Below are positions 8,148-18,187 of a stretch of 64,000 nt of DNA, in pieces (within the stretch, counting starts at the first letter, position 1; the number at the start of each line of letters is the position of its first letter). The stretch spans positions 4,558,539-4,622,538 of the forward strand of contig NC_087070.1 in the NCBI RefSeq assembly GCF_963678635.1, read 5' to 3'. The notes beneath the pieces were generated by a model. The model was given only the letters and a program-made list of their open reading frames with translations, had not been told where the DNA came from and ran no database searches. This DNA comes from Symsagittifera roscoffensis. Its lineage: Eukaryota; Xenacoelomorpha; Acoela; Convolutidae. A program made the position numbers and the translations under genes.

Positions 8148-9801
8148 ATGACAAATCCAAATAGTGAACTAGAGGAAGGTGAACTAATGGACCAAGATCC
8201 TGTTCTAACCATTCTCGCGGAAATGCTTAAAGTGAGTACGTTTAAAAATTCTTTTGCTATCATTCACCACCAAAAATTAAATTTGCAAAAAGTTTATTTG
8301 GTTAGTTTTTTAACTCTAGTAATATTTTCAAGTCAAACCTCAACTATTGATCCGAAAGAACAATTGTATGCAAATACTGCAAATAATCTTCGGGTTGCTC
8401 ATTTTGATTGTCAACTAATGACTTCTAACAAAATGTTCTCTCTAAATAAAGTAGCACCTTGCAAAGTCCAACCAGAAAATATTAAAGTAACCCATGCTTA
8501 TGTAACTCTTTATCAGAGACATTATCGCACAAAAGTAAATGCGACAATGTGTCGAATCGAACACCAATCAATGCGTTGGTTCTGCGATTCTTTTGATTCG
8601 AGTGGTATCGACGCTCGATAAATTATGATCACTACTGATCTCCATTTATCTGCCGATCAATGTAAATCGGCCGCCGACAGGGGCTATCTTAACCTAGGCT
8701 ATGCTAGTATTGGAAATATTCCTTTCAATTTTAATGTTAAAACAGTAACTAACGCCCATGCTGGCAAAGTTGACGGCGAACATCATAATGAATGTGACGG
8801 CCGCTCTTGGATTAAACTGGACACTTTTGAAACTTACATGCAAAATCTAACTCTGACTGTTAACCTTAAAAATGGAACAGTCAATAATTGGCAAAACATT
8901 CATTTGCCCTGTCCAGTGTCTACAAATGGATGTGAAACAAGATCCTCAGACGCTTTTGCTTATACTTGGGAGGAACCCAAAAATTGCATTTTCACTATTT
9001 TAAACAGATTTCTGGCTAAAAAGATTCGAAACGAAGAATCATACTAGATAATTACAGACATTTCTACTCCGTCTATTCATTCTACCCAAACAAGGGACTC
9101 TCAAAAATTTATGCTACATGTGATGAATAAACCGCAAACTCTTTGTGGTCATCCCAGAATAGTGTATCCAACTTCATATGATTCACTTTTTATTGCATAT
9201 ACTGACAGTTTTAATATGGATACTGGAATCCAAGTTAAACCAACCCCAGAAACGGGAACTATTCAAAATGCCGGCCAACCAAATTCTACTTTTTTCACAA
9301 CAAGTGATGATTTGCCGCCACTCAAATTATCAACTAGTCAAATTGACTACGAAGCTCATATAGGAACCAAATTGGACTATATTCTTTTTAATAGCTTCTA
9401 CATGCTCAGAACGGCCGAGTTAGCCCTTCTGCAAAATCAATGTGAGCTAGAACGCTTCTCAATATTAAATACTCTAATGCTTTCACTTGAAAGCCCACGT
9501 TTGGTTGGCTACATTTTAACTCAGAACCGCTCTATGTTGTTAGAGACCAATGGCAATGTTGCCTGGCTTTACCATTGTCCGAAATTTCATTCACCTTTGC
9601 AATTAATGGATGAATGCTTTAATCGCATTCCCATTATGTATAAGGAAAATATTCGATTTGTCGATCCAATTACGCGACAAACTTTTCAGTCGGCAGATCT
9701 ACAAGACTGTTCCGACAAATATTTAAATCTCTTTCAGCTAGATGTTGATGATGATAAGTTTTGGATTGAATTAACCCCCCAAATTAAAAGGGTTACAGTC
9801 A
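8148..9801 (+). pseudogene. Env-like glycoprotein, longest copy (unit 2)
   Basis: One reading frame from the ATG at 8148, broken by TAA (8619-8621, CAA in the third unit) and TAG (9045-9047). Near residue 55 a hydrophobic stretch (VYLVSFLTLVIFSSQ) can serve as an internal signal peptide. The ectodomain is Cys-rich with N-glycosylation sites (NAT, NLT, NGT). A conserved later part holds AWLYHCPKFHSP, MDECFNRIPI and FVDPITRQTF. The Cys-x-x-(I/L)P and FVDPITR pattern reminds me of glycoproteins of chu-like negative-strand viruses that were captured by retroelements; this is an impression, not a search result. There is a GTGAGT donor-like site at 8231. The 3' end and membrane anchor are replaced by pol sequence from 9802. 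Confidence 0.6.
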
Positions 9802-10390
9802 ATACTACACAGGAAAGCAAAACCCAATTATCCGGCCCCTGTCTACAATATGTAGACTTCAAGAAAAAATCCATATTCGAATCAAATATGCCCATTGCCC
9901 ATAGAATCTCTGCAGATAGAGCAATGAAAAAAGGGTTTGGTGAATCAATTTGCAAAAGGTATCCTGAGTTACGACACTTTTGTAATGCAATACATGCTAA
10001 CATTAACGATATTCTCATCTTCACTGATCCAAAATCTGGACAAATCATATATAACCTCATTACCAAACAGAGGTACTTTCAAAAACCCACTTTCCGACGC
10101 TATATTCAACAACTTGTCCGAAATGAAAGATCATGCTATAGCAAATAACATTCGATCTGTCGCAATGCCCAAAATCGCTTGTGGCTTAGATAAAATGAAT
10201 TGGGAAGAAGTTTACAAAATCATTGTCGATGTATTCCATCATTCTGGAATTACTACATTTGTCTACGTTTCAGGACTAGAAATCAAGGACATGCCTGCCC
10301 ATGAAGTGTTTGATACAGAAACTGTATCAGAAATATTTGAACAAACTGTTTCAGATATAGTCAAAGTATGCAAAAATGAAAACGAATAGC
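9802..10390 (+). pseudogene. TARG1/OARD1-like macro domain, fused to env (unit 2)
   Basis: The reading frame of env passes without a stop into the pol linker and the macro domain (ATG-Pro-Ile-Ala-His at 9888). AHRISADRAMKKGFG is closer to the family consensus than unit 1. The catalytic Lys codon is 10065-10067 and the Asp codon 10189-10191. Relative to unit 1 one base is inserted near 10093, so the second half of the domain lies in another frame (within 9937-10389), and a base is lost at 10386. About 130 residues are recognisable, near the family length of 150. Unit 1 shows that the domain belongs to pol; its junction with env here is secondary. Confidence 0.8.
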
Positions 10391-10786
10391 AACCGACTTT
10401 TCTAATGATGCAAAGAACCTTTGCAGGCCTCCCCTGAAAATTTTTTTAAAAAGTACCGAAACAAAGAACATAATGATCGGCTAATTGCCTTTCTAGTCAA
10501 CGAAACGTTTATCCAATACTCCTCAATTGATAAAGACAAAAGTAGTACTTTGGAAAAAATCTAAACTACTATTAAATTCTTATCTGACTTCGATTTCACA
10601 CAAAGTGATATATCGGATGATGAGTTTGCAGATGTAATTCAAATGTTGATATAGGATCAAGATGTTTATTCTCATCACAAATATGATATTGGAAAAACAA
10701 AACATCAATTCCATATACCACACAAAAAGGACGCAACATTCAAAAAGCAGAGACCTAGTAAAATCCCAGTCCATCTAAGAGATAAA
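10391..10786 (+). pseudogene. Macro-to-RT linker of pol (unit 2, broken)
   Basis: Corresponds to unit 1 positions 1944-2350, open there. In this copy GAA has become TAA near 10562, GAG has become TAG near 10652, and small indels near 10438 and 10455 shift the frame. No domain is recognised. Confidence 0.7.
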
Positions 10787-12760
10787 TTGGACAAATTAAT
10801 GGATGAACTAATCCAAGCAGGCATAGTCAGAGAACTAAATGAAAAAAATGATATGAACTCATGGTTCGTAAAACCAGTCATCATTCTTCCGAAAAAAGAC
10901 TACGTTAAGTTGGTCTTGGATGCTAGGTATCTAAACTCAATCAAAGATAATAGCAATTGTAGTTGGCCATTAGAACCACTACAAGTTCTCATGACCAGAA
11001 TTAACGGATCATACTTCACAAGTAGTGATCTCTCTTGCGCCTACCATCAAGTACCTCTAACAGATGAGGCCCATAAATTAACAAGCCTTATCGTAGGTGG
11101 TAGACAATATACCTACCAAGTTGGTTTCTATGGCTTGAAGCCACTTCCAATTTTTTTCAGTAAATTAATGAGATATGCCTTCCGACCCCTCATTAAAGAA
11201 AAAAAAGCAATTAATTACATAGACGACACTCTGTTACAGAGTCAAAATAAAAATGAATTAATTGAAACATTTCGAGAATATCATTATCTTCTACGGAAAG
11301 CTAACTTAAAAGCTGCCCCTGACAACACTTTTTTCTTCCTAAGAAAAGTTAATTTTCCAGGCCATGTTGTCTCTAAAGATGGTCTTTCCCCAATCGCTTC
11401 AAGAATTGATGTTATAAAGAAAATGAAAACCCGAGATTCAAAAACAAAAATTCTAGGAGTATTAGGTGTCATGGGATTCTACAGCACATACATCATCAAT
11501 TTTCACGTAGACGCAAAGTGTCCATATGAACTGGCAAACAGTAACGATAAGTTTCAATGGCTACCATGCCATGAAGAGGTTTTTCAACAACTGAAAAACA
11601 AATGCTGTCATGATATTTCAAATGCCATACCTAATGTAAACTACCCATTCCACATTCATGCCGACTCCTCAAATGTAGGAACCGGGTGTATACTCATCCA
11701 AGACTTTCCTGAGGGGAAAAGAATTGTTTCTACCAATTCTAGAGTCTTTGATAAGGCCGAGCAGAAAATGTCTACTCAACATCGTGAACTATGTGGAATA
11801 ATATCTGCTTTGCAAACCTATGAATTCTACATTATAGGTTCACCCTTTCCTCTATACCTATATTGTGACCACAGACCTATTCTCTTCTTATGGCACAGAA
11901 AAGGACAACTTTTGATTAGATTTTTCAAATATCAAGTCGCATTGACAAAATTCAACAATTTGAAAATAATCTATACCCCAGGTTCAAACCTAGCCTTTCC
12001 TGACTTATTGAGCCGAAACGTGCCCATCGATGATATCAAAAAATATCAATTCGAACACAAAACCATTCCGAATGATATAAAACTCATCCTAGACAATGGA
12101 GAACAAATACGTTATTCAGTACTCCACAAAGATGATAATAACATATTCCAAAACGATTGCTATCCAGTCAATGCTCAAGTGCAAGGCGGAAAAAAGAAAT
12201 TAATCAACATAAGTGACAGAGGAGACTTCAGCATTGAAGATGCCCCAGAATATTTTGCAGAATCTTGTAGTGCGATTCAAAATATAACAGATTTCTTCCG
12301 ATTTGGCAAACAAATCAACCAAATCAAACAACTATCTATACCAGATATAAACAATGAAAACATTTATGAAGAAATACCAGTTGAAATATCTGCACTTGAT
12401 GATCCTTTGGAAAATTCAGAATGGATTGACTTAGATGAAGGCAATGTTGAGAACAACCTTCTCAACGATCTGGTTAAAGCAAAAACTGAGTTTGCTACCA
12501 AAACAAGGTCTTTGAAATTAAATGAACCTCTAAGTCTCCAATCTGAAGAGAATAAATCAGATTCTCTTGAACTAATAGCAAAAATTACCGACTTTGCTAA
12601 AGAAGCAAATTTAGATGTTGAAACAGTTATGCAAGAGCAGTGTAAGGATACTGTAGTCATAGACATCAAAAATTGCATAAAACAAAACGAAAAGCCAGAA
12701 AGAAACAAAAAAATCCTTACCGCGAAGAAAAGGATTAAAAGCTTATATCAGGCAATTTGA
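10787..12760 (+). CDS. Reverse transcriptase-RNase H region of pol (unit 2, open)
   Basis: The longest open frame in the window, 657 codons. RT: LDARYLNS, motif A SSDLSCAYHQVPL, motif B VGFYGLKPLP, and motif C YIDD at residues 144-147 (codons 11216-11227), followed by the GHVVSKDGL thumb segment. RNase H: catalytic residues Asp293 (HIHADSSN), Glu334 (HRELCG) and Asp361 (YCDHRP), ending with LAFPDLLSRN near residue 420. The last 230 residues are an acidic linker. This order is that of Ty3/gypsy elements. The start is not native: the frame simply opens after stops, and MDKLMDELIQAG is the usual region just before the RT fingers. All RT and RNase H catalytic residues are present, but protease, linker and macro frames upstream are broken. 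Confidence 0.9.
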   Translation: MDKLMDELIQAGIVRELNEKNDMNSWFVKPVIILPKKDYVKLVLDARYLNSIKDNSNCSWPLEPLQVLMTRINGSYFTSSDLSCAYHQVPLTDEAHKLTSLIVGGRQYTYQVGFYGLKPLPIFFSKLMRYAFRPLIKEKKAINYIDDTLLQSQNKNELIETFREYHYLLRKANLKAAPDNTFFFLRKVNFPGHVVSKDGLSPIASRIDVIKKMKTRDSKTKILGVLGVMGFYSTYIINFHVDAKCPYELANSNDKFQWLPCHEEVFQQLKNKCCHDISNAIPNVNYPFHIHADSSNVGTGCILIQDFPEGKRIVSTNSRVFDKAEQKMSTQHRELCGIISALQTYEFYIIGSPFPLYLYCDHRPILFLWHRKGQLLIRFFKYQVALTKFNNLKIIYTPGSNLAFPDLLSRNVPIDDIKKYQFEHKTIPNDIKLILDNGEQIRYSVLHKDDNNIFQNDCYPVNAQVQGGKKKLINISDRGDFSIEDAPEYFAESCSAIQNITDFFRFGKQINQIKQLSIPDINNENIYEEIPVEISALDDPLENSEWIDLDEGNVENNLLNDLVKAKTEFATKTRSLKLNEPLSLQSEENKSDSLELIAKITDFAKEANLDVETVMQEQCKDTVVIDIKNCIKQNEKPERNKKILTAKKRIKSLYQAI

Positions 12761-13165
12761 AATATTGTTCATTGAAGACCAACATGATCTTCTATGTATT
12801 CATTGAAGACCAATGAACCATATTGTTCATTGAAGACCAACATGTATTCTATGTACAACCTTCTCAACGATCTGGTTAAAGCAAAAACTGAGTTTGCTAC
12901 CAAAACAAGGTCTTTGAAATTAAATGAACCTCTAAGTCTCCAATCTGAAGAGAAAAAATCAGATTCTCTTGAACTAATAGCAAAAATTACCGACTTTGCT
13001 AAAGAAGCAAATTTAGATGTTGAAACAGTTATGCAAGAGCAGTGTAACGATACTGTAGTCATAGACATCAAAAATTGCATAAAACAAAACGAAAAGCCAG
13101 AAAGAAACAAAAAAATCCTTACCGCGAAGAAAAGGATTAAAAGCTTATATCAGGCAATTTGAAAT
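12761..13165 (+). repeat. Tandem duplication of the pol linker with templated filler
   Basis: About 310 bp (12856-13165) repeat 12451-12760. They are joined by about 95 bp made of several partial copies of ATTGTTCATTGAAGACCAA and ATGATCTTCTATGTATT, sequences that normally follow the linker. The pattern suggests repeated template switching. ORF 12794-13162 is only this duplicated piece. Confidence 0.8.
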
Positions 13166-13912
13166 ATTGTTCATTGAAGACCAACATGATCTTCTATGTA
13201 TTAATGAATACAATGACGACTAAACTAGAGTCCAAAAACTTGCTTGCCCATCTCTTTAGTGCTAAACTAATTTGAGTTAGCTCATAAGCATCCTCCTAGC
13301 GGTCATCACGGCGAAACAAAAAGTGTGTAAATAATCAAAAAATATTTCTATTGGCCCGGACTCTATAAATGGGTCAACATGCTTCTTCATGATTGTCTAG
13401 AATGTCAGAAGAATAAGCCTAAACAGAAAAACCTGAATGAAGCTCCCTTACAACAATGGGGACAATTAGAAACAATCCCAACGAAAACGATCCACATTGA
13501 CCATAAAGGTCCACTCAGACCATCAAGTCACGGCAAAAACTTTTGCTTAGTTGTGATAGATGCCTTCTCTAGATATCTTCAAATCTATCCATGCACCCAT
13601 GCAGACTCTAAGGAAACAATTAAGCTCTTAGAGAAATACATCACAACATTTGGTATTCCACAACAAATTGATCATGATAATGGAAGTGCATTCATGAGTA
13701 AAGACTTTGCTCATTGGTCCTCTGAAATGGGAACAACCCTGAGACCAAGAACTGCATACTCGCCTTGGACTAACGGAAAAGTTGAAGTCCAGAATAAACA
13801 TTTAACCCAGTACTTTCGACATTTCTTGAGTACCTCAGGCTCAAACTGGGCCGAATTAACAAATAAATTTGCTTTTGCACATAACACCGCTTTTAAGTCA
13901 AGTACAGGTTAA
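13166..13912 (+). pseudogene. Retroviral-type integrase (unit 2)
   Basis: The zinc-binding part (about 13276-13420: AHKHP, GHHG, HDCLECQK) is interrupted by TAA at 13328-13330. ORF 13379-13912 contains the complete DDE core: Asp41 (HIDHKGPL, codon 13499-13501), Asp100 (DHDNGSAF, codon 13676-13678) and Glu136 (NGKVEVQN, codon 13784-13786), with 35 residues between the last two, the DD35E spacing of retroviral and gypsy integrases. The frame ends at a one-base loss (GGTTAACTCC against GGTTACACTCC in unit 1). Of all integrase copies here this core is the best preserved. Confidence 0.88.
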
Positions 13913-15083
13913 CTCCATATGAGATTGTCTTTGGCATAAAACCTCAAGTTCCTCTTAGCCTTAAATTAGGTCTCTACCGCGACCAAAACAAAAGACGTAC
14001 GTCTGAATTTTGCGCTGGTCTCGAAAATCATGCTCATACCGAGCATAAATCAAACAAAGAGATCATAGACAGATTTCTAAAAAACCAAATTTCCGCCGAA
14101 ATACTGAAAAGGGTAAACGATTTTAAGTTGATTTATAGTAACACCTATGCCCATTGCCGCCGCATCACTAATAAGGTACACATGTTCCGAAATCAATTTA
14201 AATTAGGACGGCCTATAAAAGAAGGCACAAAATTGTTACTAGAAAATAGATCCAAACCACTATTGAAATCTCAAAAGCTTTTGAATCTGAGATCTGGACC
14301 TTACACCGTAATTGAAAAAATCACGGAAGTAACATACGGAATTCAAAATGATTTTACTAACGAAAAAAAGATTGTCCACCGCAATCATATTGTTGAATAC
14401 TTTCCTAAAGAACAACAAATGCCCAAACTACTGCAAGAGTACTCTAGTGATTTATTTTCAAGTGATTTTTTATGATCATATAATAAATCAACAAATCAAC
14501 TCTTTCAATACACCTAAACAGGTTGAAAATTTACAATACCAGTTTTGGCCAGTAGTCAACAATGGTGATCAGCAAATGACTGATCATAACCCTACAAATG
14601 AGGATCAAAATAAAACCATTGTACATGAACAATCATTGAACTCAGGCAGAGAAACCATGCATCTAAGAACTTTGTTCGATGCGACTGCGATTGACCAGAA
14701 TCTTAGACCTATTCAAAGTTCAACTCCCTATCCTGTTAATAAAACCCCTAATCCTTCCACTAGTCAATCTAGTAGTTATGGCCACCGCCGCCTACCTAGC
14801 CGCTGTATACGTCCTAACACTAGTCTCTCAAATGACTTTGGCCGCCGCCACTCCAATATAATAACACAATATAGTACTCACCGTTTTACTCACCGTAGTA
14901 CTCACAAGTTTTACTGATAGAAAAAATATCCCTCAGAGCTCTCAAGAAAGCTTCTATGAGAACACTCGATCCGCACCTGGATCACTCTCCAAATCTAAAA
15001 GATCTAAACGGACAAATCGTCCTGCAAACTTTTATGGAACTACAATTCCATCTAGTTTAATTGGCAAATTTAAAAAGAAATAA
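13913..15083 (+). pseudogene. Integrase GPY/F module and pol C-terminal tail (unit 2)
   Basis: ORF 14128-14475 carries LRSGPYTVIEKITEV (GPY/F). After a frame change near 14470 the Gln/Asn-rich tail goes on in 14348-14917, and the basic terminus with FKKK ends at the stop 15081-15083. Compared with unit 1 there is a short expansion near 14875 made of repeated ACTCACCG/ACTCAC words, where unit 1 has a Pro/Ser-coding stretch. Confidence 0.75.
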
Positions 15084-15226
15084 TAAACACTAACTATTTT
15101 TTTGGCCAAACTCAATAATTTTTTCAATTCTTTTTTATTGAATTTTTCTTTTTTCTCTTTTATAAATCTTTTGGTTTGTAATAAAACCACAAAAACTCCA
15201 AAAATAAAACATAATTACAATAGATT

Positions 15227-15467
15227 TTAAAAATGATTTTTATAAAAGTGCGACTTTATATCCGCATAGGATTTGATCAGTTTAAGCGCCGCTATCTTTT
15301 CAGGAGAATTTTCAGCGGCCCTACTCAGGCTCCTCACTGCAAACTGCAGCGCTGAATAAGGCCGCCACCAAGCCTGATAGATTTTTTCTAACATAATATA
15401 ATGTCCAGCTCTATCTTTTTCCTGAAATTTCTTCTGTTTCTGGTCTTTTGAAGAATTCTTCGTTAAA
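15227..15467 (-). pseudogene. Antisense gene, candidate 3' exon (copy 2)
   Basis: Minus-strand frame open for about 75 codons from the acceptor-like AG (15468-15469 or 15458-15459) to a TAA at 15227-15229, including DRAGHYIMLEKIYQAWW and RSLSRAAENSPEKIAAL. Compared with copy 1 it has TGG instead of TAG and small indels that bring the two halves into one frame. However, the donor of the preceding exon is ATAAGT here rather than GTAAGT, so splicing may be lost in this copy. Confidence 0.35.
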
Positions 15468-15544
15468 CTAAAACAAATTTATATACTCTCTCTATGTTGC
15501 CATCAAACTTTTTTTACTTTTGGGTGATTGTAAAACAAACTTAT

Positions 15545-16060
15545 ATCCTCGCCAAAGAATAAGGACAAAAAGTCCATTGTTTCTTTTGAGACCACATCGT
15601 CTCCCATCTATGGACTCCACAGTTTCTTAGCAGGGTACTTGCTCTGAATTGAGCCCAACTCGAATAATTCACCGGCATTTAGTACCGGATACTTCCAGAT
15701 AAAACTCCGGTCCATAAAAAGCATAAACTCCATCGGCGTTAAATTTACTCCTTTCTCCACTAGCCCATCATCTATTCCGACCCTCCTCTCAACATCCTTG
15801 TCCTCCAGCAAGGCTTCATGTTTAAAGTTCAACTCGTGCCGTAAATTCAAAAATTTCTCCGGGAAGTCCACCAGATTGTCTTCAGGCTCAAAAAAATTCA
15901 TTTTTAACGATGGAAAATTTTTAAAATAATAGGATGACAGATCAAGTTTAAACAGAAAGCAAATAATTGATGTTGCTTTTAGTCTTCTTTTATGAGGAGA
16001 TGTTTTTTTTTCAATATTTTTTCCTCCTCCAATAGGGAAGGATAATGCAGTTGTTAACAA
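15545..16060 (-). CDS. Antisense ORF between integrase and env, copy 2 (unknown)
   Basis: Same ORF as 7277-7792; 150 codons without a stop (15608-16060), first ATG at 15901. Differences from copy 1 include RRLKA for RGLKA, TPMEFMLFMD for TPIEFMLFRD and NAGELFE for NAGKLFE. Conservation of the frame in two copies, amid broken plus-strand genes, favours a real or recently real gene, though the copies may simply be young. The function is unknown. Confidence 0.45.
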
Positions 16061-16224
16061 TTAACAACAACATAAACGAATAAGATCTTTTCACTGCTAC
16101 ATCTCAATAAATCAAAATTAAGTGGAAAACCACGACATTAAACAAGAGTGGAAAAAACCACAAAATTACAAAACGAACGCCGAAGGAAATACGAATTAAA
16201 ACAAAAGACGCTGAATAACAACGA

Positions 16225-16270
16225 CCAATCAGAGCTTAGATTTGCAAAAAAGCAAAAACAGCCTTTAAAA
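16225..16270 (+). promoter_or_regulatory. CCAAT box and TATA-like box upstream of env (copy 2)
   Basis: CCAAT at 16225-16229 and TTTAAAA at 16264-16270, with the same spacing as in copy 1, about 145 bp before the ATG at 16415. Confidence 0.4.
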
Positions 16271-16414
16271 ACTAACTGATATACAGTTGTTTTCATTCTT
16301 GCTCAATTCCACATCTTGCATCTTAAACCTCCTTTCTCCAAAAAATAAATCTGCTAAGTTCCTCAACAAAAATAAAAACATCTAACTCAGATTTCCCATC
16401 AAAATATCCACAAA

Positions 16415-17582
16415 ATGACAAATCCAAATAGTGAACTAGAGGAAGGTGAACTAATGGACCAAGATCCTGTTCTAACCATTCTCGAGGAAATGCTTAAAGT
16501 GAGTACGTTTAAAAATTCTTTTGCTATCATTCACCACCAAAAATTAAATTTGCAAAAAGTTTATTTGGTTAGTTTTTCAACTCTAATAATATTTTCAAGT
16601 CAAACCTCAGCTATTGATCCGAAAGAACAATTGTATGCAAATACTGCAAATAATCTTCGGGTTGCTCATTTTGGTTGTCAACTAATGACTTCTAACAAAA
16701 TGTTCTCTCTAAATAAAGCAGCACCTTGCAAAGTCCAACCAGAAAATATTAAAGTAACCCATGCTTATGTAACTCTTTATCAGCACAAAAGTAAATGCGA
16801 CAATGTGTCGAATCAAACACCAATCAATGCGTTGGTTCTGCGATTCTTTTGATTCGAGTGGTATCGACGCTCGACAAATTATTATCACTACTGATCTCCA
16901 TTTATCTGCCGATCAAACGATTAAACCAACCCCAGAAACGGGAACTACTCAAAATGCCGGCCAACCAAACTCTATTTTTCTCACAATAAGTGATGATTTG
17001 CCGCCACTCAAATTCTTAACTAGTCAAATTGACTACGAAGCTCATATAGGAACCAAATTGGACTATATTCTTTTTAATAGCTTCTACATGCTCAGAACGG
17101 CCGAGTTAGCCCTTCTGCAAAATCAATGTGAGCTAGAACGCTCCTCAATATTAAATACCCTAATGTTTTCACTTGAAAGCCCACGTTTGGCTGGCTACAT
17201 TTTAACTCAGAACCGCTCTATGTTGTTAGAGACCAATGGCAATGTTGCCTGGCTCTACCATTGTCCGAAATTTCATTCACCCTTGCAATTAATGGATGAA
17301 TGCTTTAATCGCATTCCCATTATGTATAAGGAAAATATTCGATTTGTCGATTCAATTACGCGACAAACTTTTCAGTCGGCAGATCTACAAGACTGTTCCG
17401 ACAAACATTTAAATCTCTTTCAACTAGATGTTGATGATGATATGTTCTGGATTGAATTAACCCCCCAAATTAAAAGGGTTACAGGACCATATCTCTTTAA
17501 GCCAAAAGAGATAGTTCAACAGATTAAGCGTTCTTTAGCCTCTAGCCAAGGCGCTTCAATCTACACATATGCGCAAATGTAA
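16415..17582 (+). pseudogene. Env-like glycoprotein, third unit
   Basis: ATG at 16415, then the same N-terminal part as unit 2 including the hydrophobic segment near residue 55. A deletion of about 14 bp near 16783 shifts the frame, and about 577 bp matching 8661-9237 are missing at 16918, removing a large part of the ectodomain. ORF 16803-17582 covers the conserved later part (AWLYHCPKFHSP, MDECFNRIPI) and goes on past the point where unit 2 switches to pol. It stops at TAA 17580-17582; the coding sense continues in another frame. Confidence 0.65.
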
Positions 17583-17587
17583 AAATT

Positions 17588-18166
17588 TTGGAATATGACT
17601 TCGATAATTCAGAGATGAAAGTAATACTGCAAAAAGTATCCAGGTCCTTTCCAAACGCTCATAAATTTCTTTTCACGGACTCATATAGCCCACTAGGCTC
17701 TTCTCAAACAATATATTTGGACTATCTCATCTCTCCAAACTTTTGGAAAAGCGAATACACCCGTATATTCGGGAGAGTACAATACTATTTAGAAAAATGC
17801 GGAATAGTCTTCGCATCTTTTCTATTTGTGAAATTCATACTAGATTGACTAGTATTCATAATAAAGGCTATGCATGTTCACAAAATCACCGGCCGCTCAC
17901 TACACTTTGGCAAAGTATTGCTTGCCGCCTCGTATAATATACTTTTCACTTCTATAGTGACCTCAATTTTCACTCAAGATGAGCAAATTGAAAAAATAGA
18001 ACAAGAATGTGATCAAAAAATACAAGCCCTTCTCTTAGAGGAAATTGATAAAATAAACCAGGATCGCATGTATCCTCACATCCAGTCAACAAGTTTTGAG
18101 AGAAGAACTCAAAACTTGGATCACCCAAACAAAACGCAGTCTAATAAAATATTTCTACTGTTCTAG
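17588..18166 (+). pseudogene. Env-like glycoprotein C-terminal part (membrane region)
   Basis: Two ORFs in one frame (17588-17848 and 17870-18166) separated by a TGA at 17846-17848. The TGA falls inside a hydrophobic stretch near CGIVFASFLFVKF that would be the membrane anchor; a second hydrophobic segment (ILFTSIVTSIF) and a Glu/Gln/Lys-rich coiled-coil-like tail follow. The same TGA and the upstream frame change are present in all four copies (also 20024, 51017, 53455), so these lesions predate the duplications. Confidence 0.55.
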
Positions 18167-18187
18167 GATATACCAACAGATTTAACT

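Larger units (their letters stand above)
8148..15083 (+). mobile_element. Ty3/gypsy-like retroelement, unit 2 (env-macro-RT-RH-IN)
   Basis: Chimeric unit: env-like ORF joined at about 9801 to pol from the macro domain on. The 1.3-kb intergenic block on each side (6812-8147 and 15084-16414) is about 8,268 bp apart and nearly identical, giving a tandem-array look. Either two elements share one LTR-like block, or a tandem duplication occurred. Confidence 0.75.
15084..16414. repeat. Pol-env intergenic block, copy 2 (possible LTR)
   Basis: Second copy of the block at 6812-8147, offset about 8,268 bp, with scattered substitutions and a few indels, for example a shorter T run near 15511. It again ends at the ATG of an env-like ORF. 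Confidence 0.6.
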
